A stretch of DNA of 64,000 nt from NCBI GenBank assembly GCA_903945495.1, contig CAJAVU010000002.1:1-64000 (forward strand), in the 5' to 3' direction. A program made the position numbers and the translations under genes. The DNA is from an uncultured Flavobacteriales bacterium. Lineage in GTDB: Bacteria; Bacteroidota; Bacteroidia; Flavobacteriales_D; Crocinitomicaceae. Each line of letters starts with the position of its first letter. Within the stretch, counting starts at the first letter, position 1. The notes under the pieces are model-generated. The model did not search any database, was not told where the DNA came from, and was given only the letters and a program-made list of their open reading frames with translations. Below are positions 18,995 through 29,805 of this stretch, piece by piece.

Positions 18995-20893
18995 ATGGGA
19001 AAAATAATTGGAATTGATTTAGGAACTACCAACTCGTGTGTTTCTGTGATGGAAGGAAATGAGCCAGTAGTAATTGCTAACTCAGAAGGAAAAAGAACAA
19101 CACCATCAGTAGTTGCATTCGTAGAAGGTGGTGAGCGTAAAGTTGGGGATCCAGCGAAACGTCAAGCAATTACAAATCCAACAAAAACGATTTCTTCTAT
19201 TAAGAGATTCATGGGATCTTCGTATGATGAAACGAAAGCAGAGGGTGGACGTGTTCCATACGATGTAGTAAAAGGAGATAACAATACACCTCGCGTTAAA
19301 ATCGACGATCGTTTGTATTCTCCACAAGAAATTTCAGCAATGATTCTTCAAAAAATGAAGAAAACAGCTGAAGACTATTTAGGTCATGAAGTAAGTGAAG
19401 CGGTTGTAACTGTTCCTGCTTACTTTAACGATGCGCAACGTCAAGCAACGAAAGAAGCTGGTGAAATCGCTGGTTTAACAATTAAACGTATTATCAATGA
19501 GCCTACTGCAGCAGCATTAGCTTATGGTTTAGATAAAAAAGGAATTGATCAAAAAATCGTTGTATTTGACTTTGGTGGTGGAACGCATGACGTTTCTATC
19601 CTTGAGTTAGGTGACGGAGTTTTTGAAGTATTGGCTACAGACGGAGATACGCACTTAGGTGGTGATGATGTTGATGAGGCAATTATTCAATGGTTGGCTG
19701 ACGAGTTCAAAAATGACGAAGGTTTAGATTTGCGTCAAGATCCAATGGCATTACAACGTTTGAAAGAAGCAGCTGAGAAAGCTAAAATTGAACTTTCTTC
19801 AACAAACTCTTCTGAGATCAACTTGCCATACATCATGCCAGTGAACGGTATTCCAAAACACTTGGTAAGAACATTAAGCCGTGCAAAATTTGAGCAATTA
19901 ATTTCTGATATCGTTGAAAGAACAATCGCTCCATGTCGTTCAGCAATGAAAAACGCTGGTTTGACAAATAGCGATATCAACGAAGTAATTTTGGTTGGTG
20001 GATCTACACGTATTCCAATCATTCAAGATGCAGTAGAGCGTTTCTTCGGAAAAGCACCTTCTAAAGGAGTTAACCCAGATGAGGTTGTTGCTGTCGGAGC
20101 TGCGATCCAAGGTGGAGTATTAACAGGTGAAGTAAAAGACGTATTGTTATTAGACGTTATTCCTTTATCAGTTGGTATTGAAACAATGGGTGGAGTTTTC
20201 ACTAAATTGATTGAAGCGAATACAACAATTCCTTCTAAAAAATCAGAAGTGTTCTCTACGGCATCAGATAACCAACCTTCAGTTGATATTCACGTATTGC
20301 AAGGTGAGCGCTCAATGGCGTCAGATAACAAATCGTTAGGACGTTTCCAATTGACAGATATTCCACCAGCGCAAAGAGGGGTTCCTCAAATCGAAGTAAC
20401 TTTTGATATTGATGCGAATGGTATCATGAACATTTCGGCAAAAGATAAAGGAACTGGAAAACAACAATCAATTAAGATTGAAGCTTCTTCAGGTTTATCA
20501 GACGAAGAAATCCAACGTATGAAAGCAGATGCTGAAGCGAACGCTGAAGCGGATAAAAAACGTCGCGACGAAGTTGAATTAATCAACAAAGCGGATTCTA
20601 CAATTTTCCAAACAGAAAGACAATTGAAAGAATACGGTGATAAAATTCCAGCTGATAAAAAACAACCAATCGAAGATGCATTGGCTGAATTGAAAGCTGA
20701 ATTCGAAGCGCAAAATGTTGCAAATTTAGAAGCAGCAATGGAAAAATTAAACAATGTTTTCCAAGGAGCTTCTCAAGATATGTACAACGCTGCTAACGGT
20801 GGAGCTGAAGCTGGTGGTTCTCAAGAGAACGCTGGTAATCCAACTGACGAAGTTACAGATGTAGACTTCGAAGAAGTAGATGAAAAGAAATAA
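18995..20893 (+). CDS. dnaK: Molecular chaperone DnaK (Hsp70)
   Basis: [52 protein letters not shown]-terminal [11 protein letters not shown]. Confidence 0.98.
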   Translation: MGKIIGIDLGTTNSCVSVMEGNEPVVIANSEGKRTTPSVVAFVEGGERKVGDPAKRQAITNPTKTISSIKRFMGSSYDETKAEGGRVPYDVVKGDNNTPRVKIDDRLYSPQEISAMILQKMKKTAEDYLGHEVSEAVVTVPAYFNDAQRQATKEAGEIAGLTIKRIINEPTAAALAYGLDKKGIDQKIVVFDFGGGTHDVSILELGDGVFEVLATDGDTHLGGDDVDEAIIQWLADEFKNDEGLDLRQDPMALQRLKEAAEKAKIELSSTNSSEINLPYIMPVNGIPKHLVRTLSRAKFEQLISDIVERTIAPCRSAMKNAGLTNSDINEVILVGGSTRIPIIQDAVERFFGKAPSKGVNPDEVVAVGAAIQGGVLTGEVKDVLLLDVIPLSVGIETMGGVFTKLIEANTTIPSKKSEVFSTASDNQPSVDIHVLQGERSMASDNKSLGRFQLTDIPPAQRGVPQIEVTFDIDANGIMNISAKDKGTGKQQSIKIEASSGLSDEEIQRMKADAEANAEADKKRRDEVELINKADSTIFQTERQLKEYGDKIPADKKQPIEDALAELKAEFEAQNVANLEAAMEKLNNVFQGASQDMYNAANGGAEAGGSQENAGNPTDEVTDVDFEEVDEKK

Positions 20894-20897
20894 GAAA

Positions 20898-21003
20898 TAG
20901 CGTTAGCTATTGATTGAAGCAAACGTTAGAGCAGCTTAATTGAATAGTATTAGCGTTAGCTATTGATTGAAGCAAACGTTAGAATAGCTTAATTGAATAG
21001 CAT
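20898..21003 (+). repeat. Tandem direct repeat, about 2 x 53 bp, immediately 3' of dnaK
   Basis: TAGCGTTAGCTATTGATTGAAGCAAACGTTAGAgcAGCTTAATTGAATAGtAT repeated with a few substitutions. Confidence 0.9.
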
Positions 21004-21044
21004 TCGCATTTGCTTCGTTTCAAAAAAGTACATTCATAAAATTT

Positions 21045-21074
21045 AAAAGTCCCGCAAGTGCGGGACTTTTTTTT
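21045..21074 (+). terminator. Intrinsic terminator downstream of dnaK
   Basis: AAAAGTCCCGCAAGTGCGGGACTTTTTTTT. Confidence 0.88.
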
Positions 21075-21197
21075 GACATGTATAGTTTTGAGAAAAGTTG
21101 ATAGAAAGACGGTATAAAACCAACGAACTGTTTTTATCTTTATTCTAAATTAAGTTATTACGAAGACTTAAGTTAATCCTACCTTTTACAACCAACT

Positions 21198-21232
21198 AAA
21201 AGCCCCGTCATGTATATAAGGACGGGGCTTTT
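21198..21232 (-). terminator. Intrinsic terminator for kup (symmetric, possibly bidirectional)
   Basis: AAAAGCCCCGTC ... GACGGGGCTTTT. Confidence 0.8.
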
Positions 21233-21238
21233 GAATTA

Positions 21239-23248
21239 TTAAATTTCATTCGGTGAAGTATTTTCACCTCTTGTCAATTTGACATTTCCTTTTTTCAACG
21301 AATAGTCCTCATAATCTTCAACTAATTCTTGGTCGTATTGTTTTGTTACACTGATTGGTATGTACTCAACAACGACGTTTGTTTTATCTAAACCAAAGTC
21401 TTCAGCCGGTTTCAAACCTGTTGCTTTAACAAAACGATACGCTTTCACACAAATAGATTCGAAAGCAGTCAATTTATTGTCAGTTGCAACGCGCGAATTC
21501 AACACGATGAATTTAAAGTCAGCTTCTTCGAATTTACCTTTAACGCTGTCAAAAACACTTTCACCAGTTAGCTCACCTTTTTCAACCATTTTGCGCTCAA
21601 TTTTCCGCATCATGTATTCAATTCGGTGTTCTTCCTTAAACCCTAATTGAAGATTTACATAGTAACAAGATTTATCAATGACTTCATTCACTGTATAATG
21701 AACTCCCCATGGATCACTCAAAATATCAAGGTGCAAGAACCAAACAACTCCAGCTTTTCTCGGACGCTTTTTAAATAACGAGAAGAATACTGTTGCATCC
21801 AATCTATTTGGATTGTTACTGCGCGTTGGGTATACAATATTTGATGCTTCGTATTGTAAATTTGGATCGTTTTTAGTGGCGATAAGCAATGGGATTACTT
21901 GCTTCATGGAAATGTACTCCGTAATACTTTTTCGCAATTGTCGCGCTTTGTAATACAAGAATAGAAGAATAAAGAACCCAATTGAAAGTATCAATGTGAA
22001 CGCTCCACCATGCATGATTTTACCAAGGTTGGATAATAGGAAAATCCCTTCGATTGTAACAAAAACGATAAATATACCAATGTATAAGTATTTTAATTTT
22101 GGAGTTCGTAAGATCAATAAATAGGCTAGAAGGAACGATGTCATAACCATGTTAATCGTAATCGCTAGACCATAAGACGCTTCCATTGCTTCTGCTTTTT
22201 TGAAGATTGCAATTACCACTAAACATCCAGCCATCAAAAACCAATTGATGAATGGAATGTAAATTTGACCTTGATGATCAGTAGGATATTTTACTTTTAA
22301 GTTTGTCCAGAGATTCAATTTAATTGCTTCGTTCATTAAGGTGAATACTCCCGTTATCAAGGCTTGAGATGCGATGATCGTAGCTGCAGTAGCGATACCA
22401 ATGGCAAAGTATAACATGTCTTGCGGCACCATTGCATAGAAAACGGTTTGCTTTGGCGCTAATTCAAATCCTGGTGTCAAACAAAGAGCTGCTTGACCAA
22501 GATAGTTGATTACCAAAATTACACTCATTACTGTCCAACTGATTCGGATATTGTGTTTACCGCAGTGACCTAAATCAGAATACAATGCTTCTGCACCCGT
22601 TGTACAAAGGAATACGGCTCCAAGAACCCAGAATCCACCGTCAACATTTGCGACTAGGTTGTATGCGTAATAAGGGTTTAACGCTGCTAAAACTTCAGGA
22701 TTTTTAGAAATATTTATAAAGCCTAGATAAGCAAGAAAAGCAAACCAAATAAGCATTACAGGACCAAAAGCTTTACCAATTGCTGATGTTCCGAACTGTT
22801 GAATCGTAAAAAGCGCAATGATAATTCCAACAATTACTTGATAAACAGGAAAGTCAGGATTGACATTGTTAATACCTTCAACTGCTGATGAAATCGATAT
22901 GGCGGGAGTAATAAAGCCATCTGCTAGGAGCGTAGCGCAACCTATCAATGCTGGAATAATAATCCATTTTACCCGTTTCGCCTTTAGGAGTGCGAATAAA
23001 GCAAAAATTCCACCTTCACCTTTGTTATCGGCATTCAAGGCAAAATATATATACTTGATCGTTGCTAAAAGAATTAATGTCCAAATAACTGCTGATAATC
23101 CACCATAAATTAAATCATGATCGAAATTTTTACCATTTCCTGTAATTGCTTGAAAAACATAAAGTGGTGATGTACCGATGTCTCCGAAAACGATACCAAT
23201 TGTAATAAGAACTCCGGCAAGCGATGCCTTGTTTGTATTAATGGACAT
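21239..23248 (-). CDS. kup: KUP-family potassium uptake protein
   Basis: GVLITIGIVFGDIGTSPLYVFQAI, ADNKGEGGIFALFALL, LYSDLGHCGKHNI. Confidence 0.94.
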   Translation of the reverse strand: MSINTNKASLAGVLITIGIVFGDIGTSPLYVFQAITGNGKNFDHDLIYGGLSAVIWTLILLATIKYIYFALNADNKGEGGIFALFALLKAKRVKWIIIPALIGCATLLADGFITPAISISSAVEGINNVNPDFPVYQVIVGIIIALFTIQQFGTSAIGKAFGPVMLIWFAFLAYLGFINISKNPEVLAALNPYYAYNLVANVDGGFWVLGAVFLCTTGAEALYSDLGHCGKHNIRISWTVMSVILVINYLGQAALCLTPGFELAPKQTVFYAMVPQDMLYFAIGIATAATIIASQALITGVFTLMNEAIKLNLWTNLKVKYPTDHQGQIYIPFINWFLMAGCLVVIAIFKKAEAMEASYGLAITINMVMTSFLLAYLLILRTPKLKYLYIGIFIVFVTIEGIFLLSNLGKIMHGGAFTLILSIGFFILLFLYYKARQLRKSITEYISMKQVIPLLIATKNDPNLQYEASNIVYPTRSNNPNRLDATVFFSLFKKRPRKAGVVWFLHLDILSDPWGVHYTVNEVIDKSCYYVNLQLGFKEEHRIEYMMRKIERKMVEKGELTGESVFDSVKGKFEEADFKFIVLNSRVATDNKLTAFESICVKAYRFVKATGLKPAEDFGLDKTNVVVEYIPISVTKQYDQELVEDYEDYSLKKGNVKLTRGENTSPNEI

Positions 23249-23364
23249 AAATTAAATTTGAACAAATGTAATTGAAATCTAAGGATTGCAAATGTAAGTT
23301 GATAAAAATCTTTATGTAAAATTGATAGACGATAGAATTTTTCAATTTTATCATACATAAATGC

Positions 23365-23402
23365 AAAAAAAAATCCCGATTCCTAAAAGGATCGGGATTT
23401 TG
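23365..23402 (-). terminator. Intrinsic terminator for the thrS-infC-rpmI-rplT operon
   Basis: AAAATCCCGATtcctaaaaggATCGGGATTTT, with an A-run giving a minus-strand U-tract. Confidence 0.85.
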
Positions 23403-23423
23403 CTATATAGAGAAATGTACTTT

Positions 23424-23771
23424 TTATTTTTTCACTGCATCAACAACCGCCTTGAAAGCTTCAGGGTGGTTCATCGCTAAATCTGCAAGAACTTTACGGT
23501 TCAATTCGATTCCACTTTTGTGAACAGCTCCAATGAATTGAGAATAGCTCATTCCGTGCTGACGTGCACCTGCGTTAATACGCGCAATCCACAAAGAACG
23601 GAAGTGTCTTTTCTTTTGTTTACGACCTTCATAGGCGTAATTTAAACCTTTTTCAACTGCGTTTTTCGCAACTGTCCAAACGTTTTTTCTGCGTCCAAAG
23701 TAACCTTTGGCAAGCTTCATCAAGTTTTTTCTACGAGCTCTTGATGCTACGTGATTTACTGATCTTGGCAT
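23424..23771 (-). CDS. rplT: 50S ribosomal protein L20
   Basis: [55 protein letters not shown]. Confidence 0.97.
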   Translation of the reverse strand: MPRSVNHVASRARRKNLMKLAKGYFGRRKNVWTVAKNAVEKGLNYAYEGRKQKKRHFRSLWIARINAGARQHGMSYSQFIGAVHKSGIELNRKVLADLAMNHPEAFKAVVDAVKK

Positions 23772-23882
23772 AATTTCTAGTTTTTTGATAAAGAGTGCGA
23801 CTTTGTTTCAGTCGACTTAGTTACTCGTTACCGGGTTAACAATAATAAAACCTAATCATGTTATCGAATCATCCTAAGATGA

Positions 23883-24077
23883 TCAGATACACAATTGTAC
23901 TTTAATGTTCGACAAATCTGATTTATCAACTAAACCAGCTGCTGTCAAATTTCTCTTACGTTTTTTAGACTTCTTAGTTAAGATGTGACTTTTAAACGCG
24001 TGTTTTCTTTTTAATTTACCGCTTCCAGTTACTGTGAATCTCTTCTTAGCACTAGATTTAGTTTTCATTTTTGGCAT
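23883..24077 (-). CDS. rpmI: 50S ribosomal protein L35
   Basis: [44 protein letters not shown]. Confidence 0.96.
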   Translation of the reverse strand: MPKMKTKSSAKKRFTVTGSGKLKRKHAFKSHILTKKSKKRKRNLTAAGLVDKSDLSNIKVQLCI

Positions 24078-24140
24078 CTCTCTTCGTTTTTAAAGGTTAC
24101 CTCTATATAGCTTCTTTTAAGGTAGTTCTTTTTGTTGGTC

Positions 24141-24174
24141 GCGCTAACGCTTGCTAACAATCAAAAGCTACGCT
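24141..24174 (-). repeat. Divergent copy of the dnaK-downstream repeat, 3' of infC
   Basis: Minus strand AGCGTAGCTTTTGATTGTTAGCAAGCGTTAGCGC aligns with AGCGTTAGCTATTGATTGAAGCAAACGTTAGAGC at 20899..20932. Confidence 0.7.
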
Positions 24175-24179
24175 TTTTC

Positions 24180-24728
24180 TTATTTCTTTTTCGGGTTGAT
24201 CATAATGATCATTCGTTTTCCTTCCAATTTTGGTAGTTGTTCTACTGCACCGATATCTGCTAACTCTTGCGCAAATTTCAATAATAAAATCTCACCTCTG
24301 TCCTTGAAAACGATCGTACGACCGCGGAAAAACACATATGCCTTCACTTTTGAACCTTCTTCCAAGAATTTACGCGCATGCGCCAATTTGAATTGGAAAT
24401 CATGGTCATCCGTGTTGGGACCAAAACGAATTTCTTTCAAAACAACTTTACTTTGTTTCGCTTTCAATTCTTTTTGTTTTCTTTTTTGGTTGTATAAGAA
24501 TTTACGGTAATCCATAATCTTACACACTGGAGGAACAGCATTTGGTGAAATCTCAACCAAGTCTAGTTCTTGCTCTTCTGCTAAACGAATAGCATCTGCA
24601 GTTGACATTACTTTCGGTTCTTCACCTTCAATTACCAAACGGATCTCACGTGAAAGAATTTTCTCGTTAATCTTGTGTTGGTCTGCTTCCTCTCTTCTTA
24701 CAAAAGGTTTTTTTGTGTTTTTTCTCAT
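24180..24728 (-). CDS. infC: Translation initiation factor IF-3
   Basis: [43 protein letters not shown]; thrS-infC-rpmI-rplT order. Confidence 0.95.
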   Translation of the reverse strand: MRKNTKKPFVRREEADQHKINEKILSREIRLVIEGEEPKVMSTADAIRLAEEQELDLVEISPNAVPPVCKIMDYRKFLYNQKRKQKELKAKQSKVVLKEIRFGPNTDDHDFQFKLAHARKFLEEGSKVKAYVFFRGRTIVFKDRGEILLLKFAQELADIGAVEQLPKLEGKRMIIMINPKKK

Positions 24729-24736
24729 TTAATTAA

Positions 24737-26680
24737 TTAAACATTAGATGATAACTCATCTTCAATCGATTTTTGTACTAACTCAGCAAATTTTTCAACA
24801 CTCATTGAGCCTTTATCACCATCACCTCTTTGGCGAACAGAAACCTCAGTGTTTTCAGCCTCTTTCTCACCAACGATAAGCATAAATGGTACTTTTTTCA
24901 ACTCAGCGTCGCGTATCTTCTTGCCAATCTTTTCGTTACGATCATCAACGAATCCGCGAATATCGTAATTATTTAGCAATTCTGAAACTTTTTCTGCGTA
25001 GTCGTTATATTTATCCGAAATTGGTAAAATAGCAAATTGTTCAACAGCCAACCACAGTGGGAAGTCTCCTGCACAGTGTTCAAGTAATACTGCAACAAAT
25101 CGTTCCATCGAACCAAATGGCGCACGATGAATCATTACAGGTCTGTGTTTTTGATTATCAGCTCCAGTATATTCCAATTCAAAACGCTCAGGTAAATTGT
25201 AATCTACCTGAATTGTACCCAATTGCCATTCTCTTCCTAAAGCGTCTTGAACCATGAAATCCAATTTCGGCCCGTAGAATGCTGCTTCACCATATTCAAC
25301 AACAGTTGGAAGATTTTTTTCCGCTGCTGCCTCAATGATTGCTGTTTCTGCTTTTACCCAATTTTCTTCAGCTCCAATATATTTTTTACGGTCAACTTGA
25401 TCACGTAAAGAAATTTGCGCTTTGAAATTTTGGAAATCCAATGTTTTCAAAACGTAAAGAACAATGTCAATTACTTTTTTGAATTCTTCTTTAACTTGCT
25501 CCTGTGTACAGAAGATATGCGCATCATCTTGCGTAAATCCACGAACACGTGTCAAACCATGTAATTCACCAGATTGCTCGTAACGGTAAACAGTTCCGAA
25601 CTCAGCAAAACGTGCTGGTAAATCTTTGTATGAACGTGGTTTTGATTTGAAAATCTCACAGTGGTGAGGACAGTTCATCGGTTTCAAGTAAAACTCCTCG
25701 TTTGGATCTGGAGTTCTAATTGGTTGAAATGAGTCAGCACCATATTTTTCGTAGTGACCAGAAGTCACGTACAATTCTTTGTTTCCAATGTGAGGAGTGA
25801 TTACTTGTTGGTAACCAGCTTTACGTTGTGCTTTCTTTAAGAAATTTTCCAAACGCTCACGCAAAGCAGCTCCTTTCGGCAACCACATTGGTAATCCTTG
25901 TCCAACTTTCTGAGAGAAAGTAAACAACTCTAATTCTTTTCCTAATTTACGGTGGTCACGACGTTTTGCTTCTTCAACTTTTTCTAAATATTCAGTTAAA
26001 TCAGCATTTTTTTGGAACGTGATTCCATAGATACGCGTTAATTGCTTGTTATTTTCATCACCTTTCCAGTATGCACCAGCAATTGAAGTTAACTTCACCG
26101 CTTTGATGAATCCAGTATCAGGAATATGTGGTCCACGGCATAAATCTGTAAAATTTCCTTGAGTATAGAACGTGATGCTGCCATCTTCTAACCCTTCGAT
26201 TAATTCGATTTTGTATGGATCTTGTTTTTCTGTGAAATACGCTAATGCATCAGCTTTAGAAACTTCTTTACGGATGTAAGGATTTTTCTCTTTCGCCAAT
26301 TCTTTCATTTTTTGCTCTACTTTTTCCAAATCTTTCTCGGAAATAGAGTACTCCATGAAATCTACGTCATAGTAGAAGCCATTGGCAATTGGTGGTCCAA
26401 TCGCTAATTTAATTCCAGGGAAATAAAATTCTAAGGCTTCTGCCATCAAGTGTGCAGATGAATGCCACATGGTCGATTTCCCTTCGGTGTCGTTCCAGGT
26501 CAATAATTGCAAGGTGCAGTCATTGTTCAAGGGGCGAGTTGCATCAATCACTTGACCGTCTACCTTAGCGGCAAGTACATTTCTAGCAAGACCTTCAGAT
26601 ATGCTTTTTGCGACATCCAACGAAGTTGTGCCGTTTTCACATTGTCTTACTGATCCATCCGGAAGAGTTACGTTAATCAT
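24737..26680 (-). CDS. thrS: Threonine--tRNA ligase
   Basis: TGS domain [40 protein letters not shown]. Confidence 0.97.
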   Translation of the reverse strand: MINVTLPDGSVRQCENGTTSLDVAKSISEGLARNVLAAKVDGQVIDATRPLNNDCTLQLLTWNDTEGKSTMWHSSAHLMAEALEFYFPGIKLAIGPPIANGFYYDVDFMEYSISEKDLEKVEQKMKELAKEKNPYIRKEVSKADALAYFTEKQDPYKIELIEGLEDGSITFYTQGNFTDLCRGPHIPDTGFIKAVKLTSIAGAYWKGDENNKQLTRIYGITFQKNADLTEYLEKVEEAKRRDHRKLGKELELFTFSQKVGQGLPMWLPKGAALRERLENFLKKAQRKAGYQQVITPHIGNKELYVTSGHYEKYGADSFQPIRTPDPNEEFYLKPMNCPHHCEIFKSKPRSYKDLPARFAEFGTVYRYEQSGELHGLTRVRGFTQDDAHIFCTQEQVKEEFKKVIDIVLYVLKTLDFQNFKAQISLRDQVDRKKYIGAEENWVKAETAIIEAAAEKNLPTVVEYGEAAFYGPKLDFMVQDALGREWQLGTIQVDYNLPERFELEYTGADNQKHRPVMIHRAPFGSMERFVAVLLEHCAGDFPLWLAVEQFAILPISDKYNDYAEKVSELLNNYDIRGFVDDRNEKIGKKIRDAELKKVPFMLIVGEKEAENTEVSVRQRGDGDKGSMSVEKFAELVQKSIEDELSSNV

Positions 26681-26743
26681 GTTTCAATTCAATTTTGCTA
26701 GCAAAGATAATGATTCACTTGAATTTTAAAGCTACGAAATGGG

Positions 26744-28792
26744 TTGGATTCAACTTATTCTGTCATAATTTTTGTTTTTTCAAAAAAAAGTGTTCATTTG
26801 TATCTGATATTGAAACCATTAACGGACTTGAAACTACATTTTTTCTCTGCACCTTTTCTGCCAATAAGTATCTGTTTTGGAAGTGGAATTTTACTTGGAT
26901 TTGAGAATCAAAATTCAACGCTTTTTTTTATTTCCCTGTTTTTAATTGCTTTGATATTTTTTGGAGTGACACTTGCTGCAAAGTTACAATCGACAAAAGC
27001 ACTTTACACATCGATTTTTGTTTCTTTTTTCTCTTTGGGCGCATTGTCAGTGCATGAACATTTAGGTTTGTTAAATTCTGCTAGACTTGAAAACAATTAC
27101 CATGAATTTGATCCTTTACAAGTTGAAATCAATGAAGTTGGTACATCGACATCCGATTGGGTAAAAATTGTTGGTAAAGCGCAATTTCTCTTTCATAATG
27201 AAAAGAAAATTGAATTGAATGAGTCAATTGTTTTGTATGTTAAAAATGATGGAAATCTCTTATTGAAAGGAGATGTTGTACTAGTTAATTCGAATTTAAA
27301 CAAAATCAAAAATAACGGAAATCCCGGCGAGTTTGATGCTGAAAACTATTGGTCCAAAAAAGGAATTTTTTACACTGCATTCGTTGGAGAAGATGATTAT
27401 AAATTATTGGAACATCAACCATCGAATTGGTTGGTGCAGAGCATGGAGTCTTGCCGAATATATTTGAGTGAATCACTTTCTGAAAATTTAGAAGGAAAGG
27501 AATTGGCAATTGCACAGGCCCTAATTCTCGGTGACAAAAGTTTGTTGGATCAGGAAGTGAAAAATAGCTTCACGAATACAGGAGCAATGCATGTGCTCGC
27601 TGTTTCGGGTTTACATATTGGGATCATCATGCAAATTCTAATGGTTGTTTTGGGGTATTTCCCCAAAGTAATAAGTCGAAACAAAGCGTTAACTGCAGTG
27701 TTAATTGTCATGTGGATTTATGCGTTTATAACTGGCATGTCACCTTCTGTCGTACGCGCTGTTTTTATGTTTTCCGTTTTGGTAATCGCACAATTGTTTG
27801 GAAAGCAATATCATTCAATTAATGCCTTGTTTTTTACTGGATTTGCGCTTTGTTTGGTAGATCCATTTGTTATGTATGACATTGGATTTCAATTATCGTT
27901 TTTAGCAATGTTGGGAATCTTTTTGCTTTACAAACCCATTGGTGAACTTATTTATATCGAGAACAAGTGGATGCGAATAGTGTGGGAAGGAACGGCAATT
28001 GGTTTCGCGGCTCAACTAATGACAACTCCATTATCACTTTATTATTTTCATCAATTTCCGAATTATTTTATTCTCACGAACATTGGTTTAATGGCATCGT
28101 CTGGTTTGATTTTAGGTGTAGGAATTTTCTTATTTGCAACGAGTTGGTGGAAAGCCTTATCAAAAATTACAGGAATTGTTTTGACTTGGGTGATATTTTT
28201 GTCACTCGCGTTCATTGAATGGGTGGAAGGATTGCCTGGTGGTGTTGCCTACGGATTTACACTTTCTTTAATGACTGTGGCTGGATTCACTCTTTTGGTT
28301 TTGATCTTATTTCTTCTTGTCAAAAATAAACGCCATCAGTCTATAGGTTTAGGACTTGGGTTTGTATTGTTAATGCTCATTGTTTTTGATCGCTTTCAAA
28401 ACATGAGTAACAACGAGTTTTGTGTTTTTAATTCAAAACAAGTGGTCTTCGTTGTTAAGAGTGAACAGAGTCTATTTTGTTTTTACAAAGCGAAAAAGGA
28501 GGATTTTGATAAAGTTGAAAAAATGGTGGATGCGTATCGCAAAATTTATCCTGCCGATGTACACTACTTCGATCTAACCCAAAAGAATTATTCTGTTTCC
28601 TCACAATCGTTGAATGTGAGAACAACTAAAAGGGGAGCGAATTGGGAAGTCAAAGTGAACAATAAACAATATGTTTTAGTTACTAATTATGATTCAAAAA
28701 CATCAATGAAAGGTCAAAGAATTGTCATGCCCTACATCGAAAGTTCTACTTCCTATGAATTGTCAAAAGGAGCGTATCGAGCAAAACTCTAA
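26744..28792 (+). CDS. comEC: ComEC/Rec2-family competence protein
   Basis: Competence-domain signature TGAMHVLAVSGLHIGIIMQIL, multiple TM helices. Start is TTG in the track (a second TTG is at 26810), so the 5' end is uncertain. Confidence 0.85.
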   Translation: MDSTYSVIIFVFSKKSVHLYLILKPLTDLKLHFFSAPFLPISICFGSGILLGFENQNSTLFFISLFLIALIFFGVTLAAKLQSTKALYTSIFVSFFSLGALSVHEHLGLLNSARLENNYHEFDPLQVEINEVGTSTSDWVKIVGKAQFLFHNEKKIELNESIVLYVKNDGNLLLKGDVVLVNSNLNKIKNNGNPGEFDAENYWSKKGIFYTAFVGEDDYKLLEHQPSNWLVQSMESCRIYLSESLSENLEGKELAIAQALILGDKSLLDQEVKNSFTNTGAMHVLAVSGLHIGIIMQILMVVLGYFPKVISRNKALTAVLIVMWIYAFITGMSPSVVRAVFMFSVLVIAQLFGKQYHSINALFFTGFALCLVDPFVMYDIGFQLSFLAMLGIFLLYKPIGELIYIENKWMRIVWEGTAIGFAAQLMTTPLSLYYFHQFPNYFILTNIGLMASSGLILGVGIFLFATSWWKALSKITGIVLTWVIFLSLAFIEWVEGLPGGVAYGFTLSLMTVAGFTLLVLILFLLVKNKRHQSIGLGLGFVLLMLIVFDRFQNMSNNEFCVFNSKQVVFVVKSEQSLFCFYKAKKEDFDKVEKMVDAYRKIYPADVHYFDLTQKNYSVSSQSLNVRTTKRGANWEVKVNNKQYVLVTNYDSKTSMKGQRIVMPYIESSTSYELSKGAYRAKL

Positions 28793-29697
28793 TTCAAAAG
28801 TTTTTTCTCTGTTAATTGAAGGAATTCGTCAAAAATGAGGGAATAATTACGCGTAACTTGAACATTATTTTCATTCATTTCAACATAGCTGCAGTTTAGC
28901 TTGTATCCGATTAGTATTTCTTCCTTTTTATCGTTTATTTGAACTAATTGTTCAATTGCCGAAAATTTATCTAAATGGTTCACGTAACTGTTTCCATGAA
29001 GATTTTTCAACGCTGAATATCGTAACAATGTTTCTATGTCGAGTGTGCGGTTTTTTGTAGCGTAATCCATTAAATTTAAGGTGTGAAGAATGAATGCATC
29101 TCGTTTGCTTCCTGTTAGATTTCTACTTACTGATTTATAATAGGCATAAAATTCTTTTTCCCCTTCAGTTGGCGGGTAACCGACTGTGATAAATGCTTCC
29201 TCGAATAAGTACACTTTGTACATTTCTTCATATTTCTTAGGTAAATAAACACTTTCATTTAAATGAACATCGTCTATTTTTAAATCGTTTGAAAGTCTGA
29301 AATTTCCATCATAAATTTCAAAAGTATCACCTTTCACCAAGGCGAAAATGTGATTTTCTATGTAAATAACTTTATTGGTATCATTCAATGAAATCATTCG
29401 TTGATTTTCAATTAGATTATCCAGTCTTTTATCGGAAATCCCCTTTTTTTCATTACTGTATTTTTGAGCAAACAAGGAATCTAATTTCTGATAACTTAAA
29501 GGTTTAATTGTTTGAGGTGTTGCAAAGGCTATGGATTTATAGCGAATATCAGACTTGCTAAATGTTCTGGTTAGATATGCCTCGATTGAATCGTGTCGTC
29601 TTTGTTCAAAAGCTGCGGGAGATTCTATAGGTGTATATGTTAATCCGCAAGAACCAATCGAAACGAAAATGAATATGAAAAAGATGAAACGAACCAT
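28789..29697 (-). CDS. Hypothetical lipoprotein
   Basis: MVRFIFFIFIFVSIGSCGL lipobox; no further domain recognised. Confidence 0.65.
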   Translation of the reverse strand: MVRFIFFIFIFVSIGSCGLTYTPIESPAAFEQRRHDSIEAYLTRTFSKSDIRYKSIAFATPQTIKPLSYQKLDSLFAQKYSNEKKGISDKRLDNLIENQRMISLNDTNKVIYIENHIFALVKGDTFEIYDGNFRLSNDLKIDDVHLNESVYLPKKYEEMYKVYLFEEAFITVGYPPTEGEKEFYAYYKSVSRNLTGSKRDAFILHTLNLMDYATKNRTLDIETLLRYSALKNLHGNSYVNHLDKFSAIEQLVQINDKKEEILIGYKLNCSYVEMNENNVQVTRNYSLIFDEFLQLTEKKLLN

Positions 29698-29757
29698 AGG
29701 TTTGAGTTTAGCTTAATTACCAAATTTACGAATTAGATTTAGTCTTTCAGTTTAAAG

Positions 29758-29791
29758 CAAAAAAAAATCCATCTCGAAAGATGGATTTAAG
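29758..29791 (-). terminator. Intrinsic terminator for dnaN
   Basis: ATCCATCTcgaaAGATGGAT with an A-run on plus (U-tract on minus). Confidence 0.78.
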
Positions 29792-29805
29792 ATTGAAATA
29801 TTGAA

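Noticed and set aside
20386-20754. 122-aa antisense ORF over dnaK (and 19735..20022, 19106..19327)
   Set aside because: Lies fully within a certain CDS; composition is what the complement of dnaK codons would give; no domain recognised.
23110-23358. 82-aa minus-strand ORF overlapping the kup 5' end
   Set aside because: Overlaps the well-supported kup start in another frame; no recognisable features.
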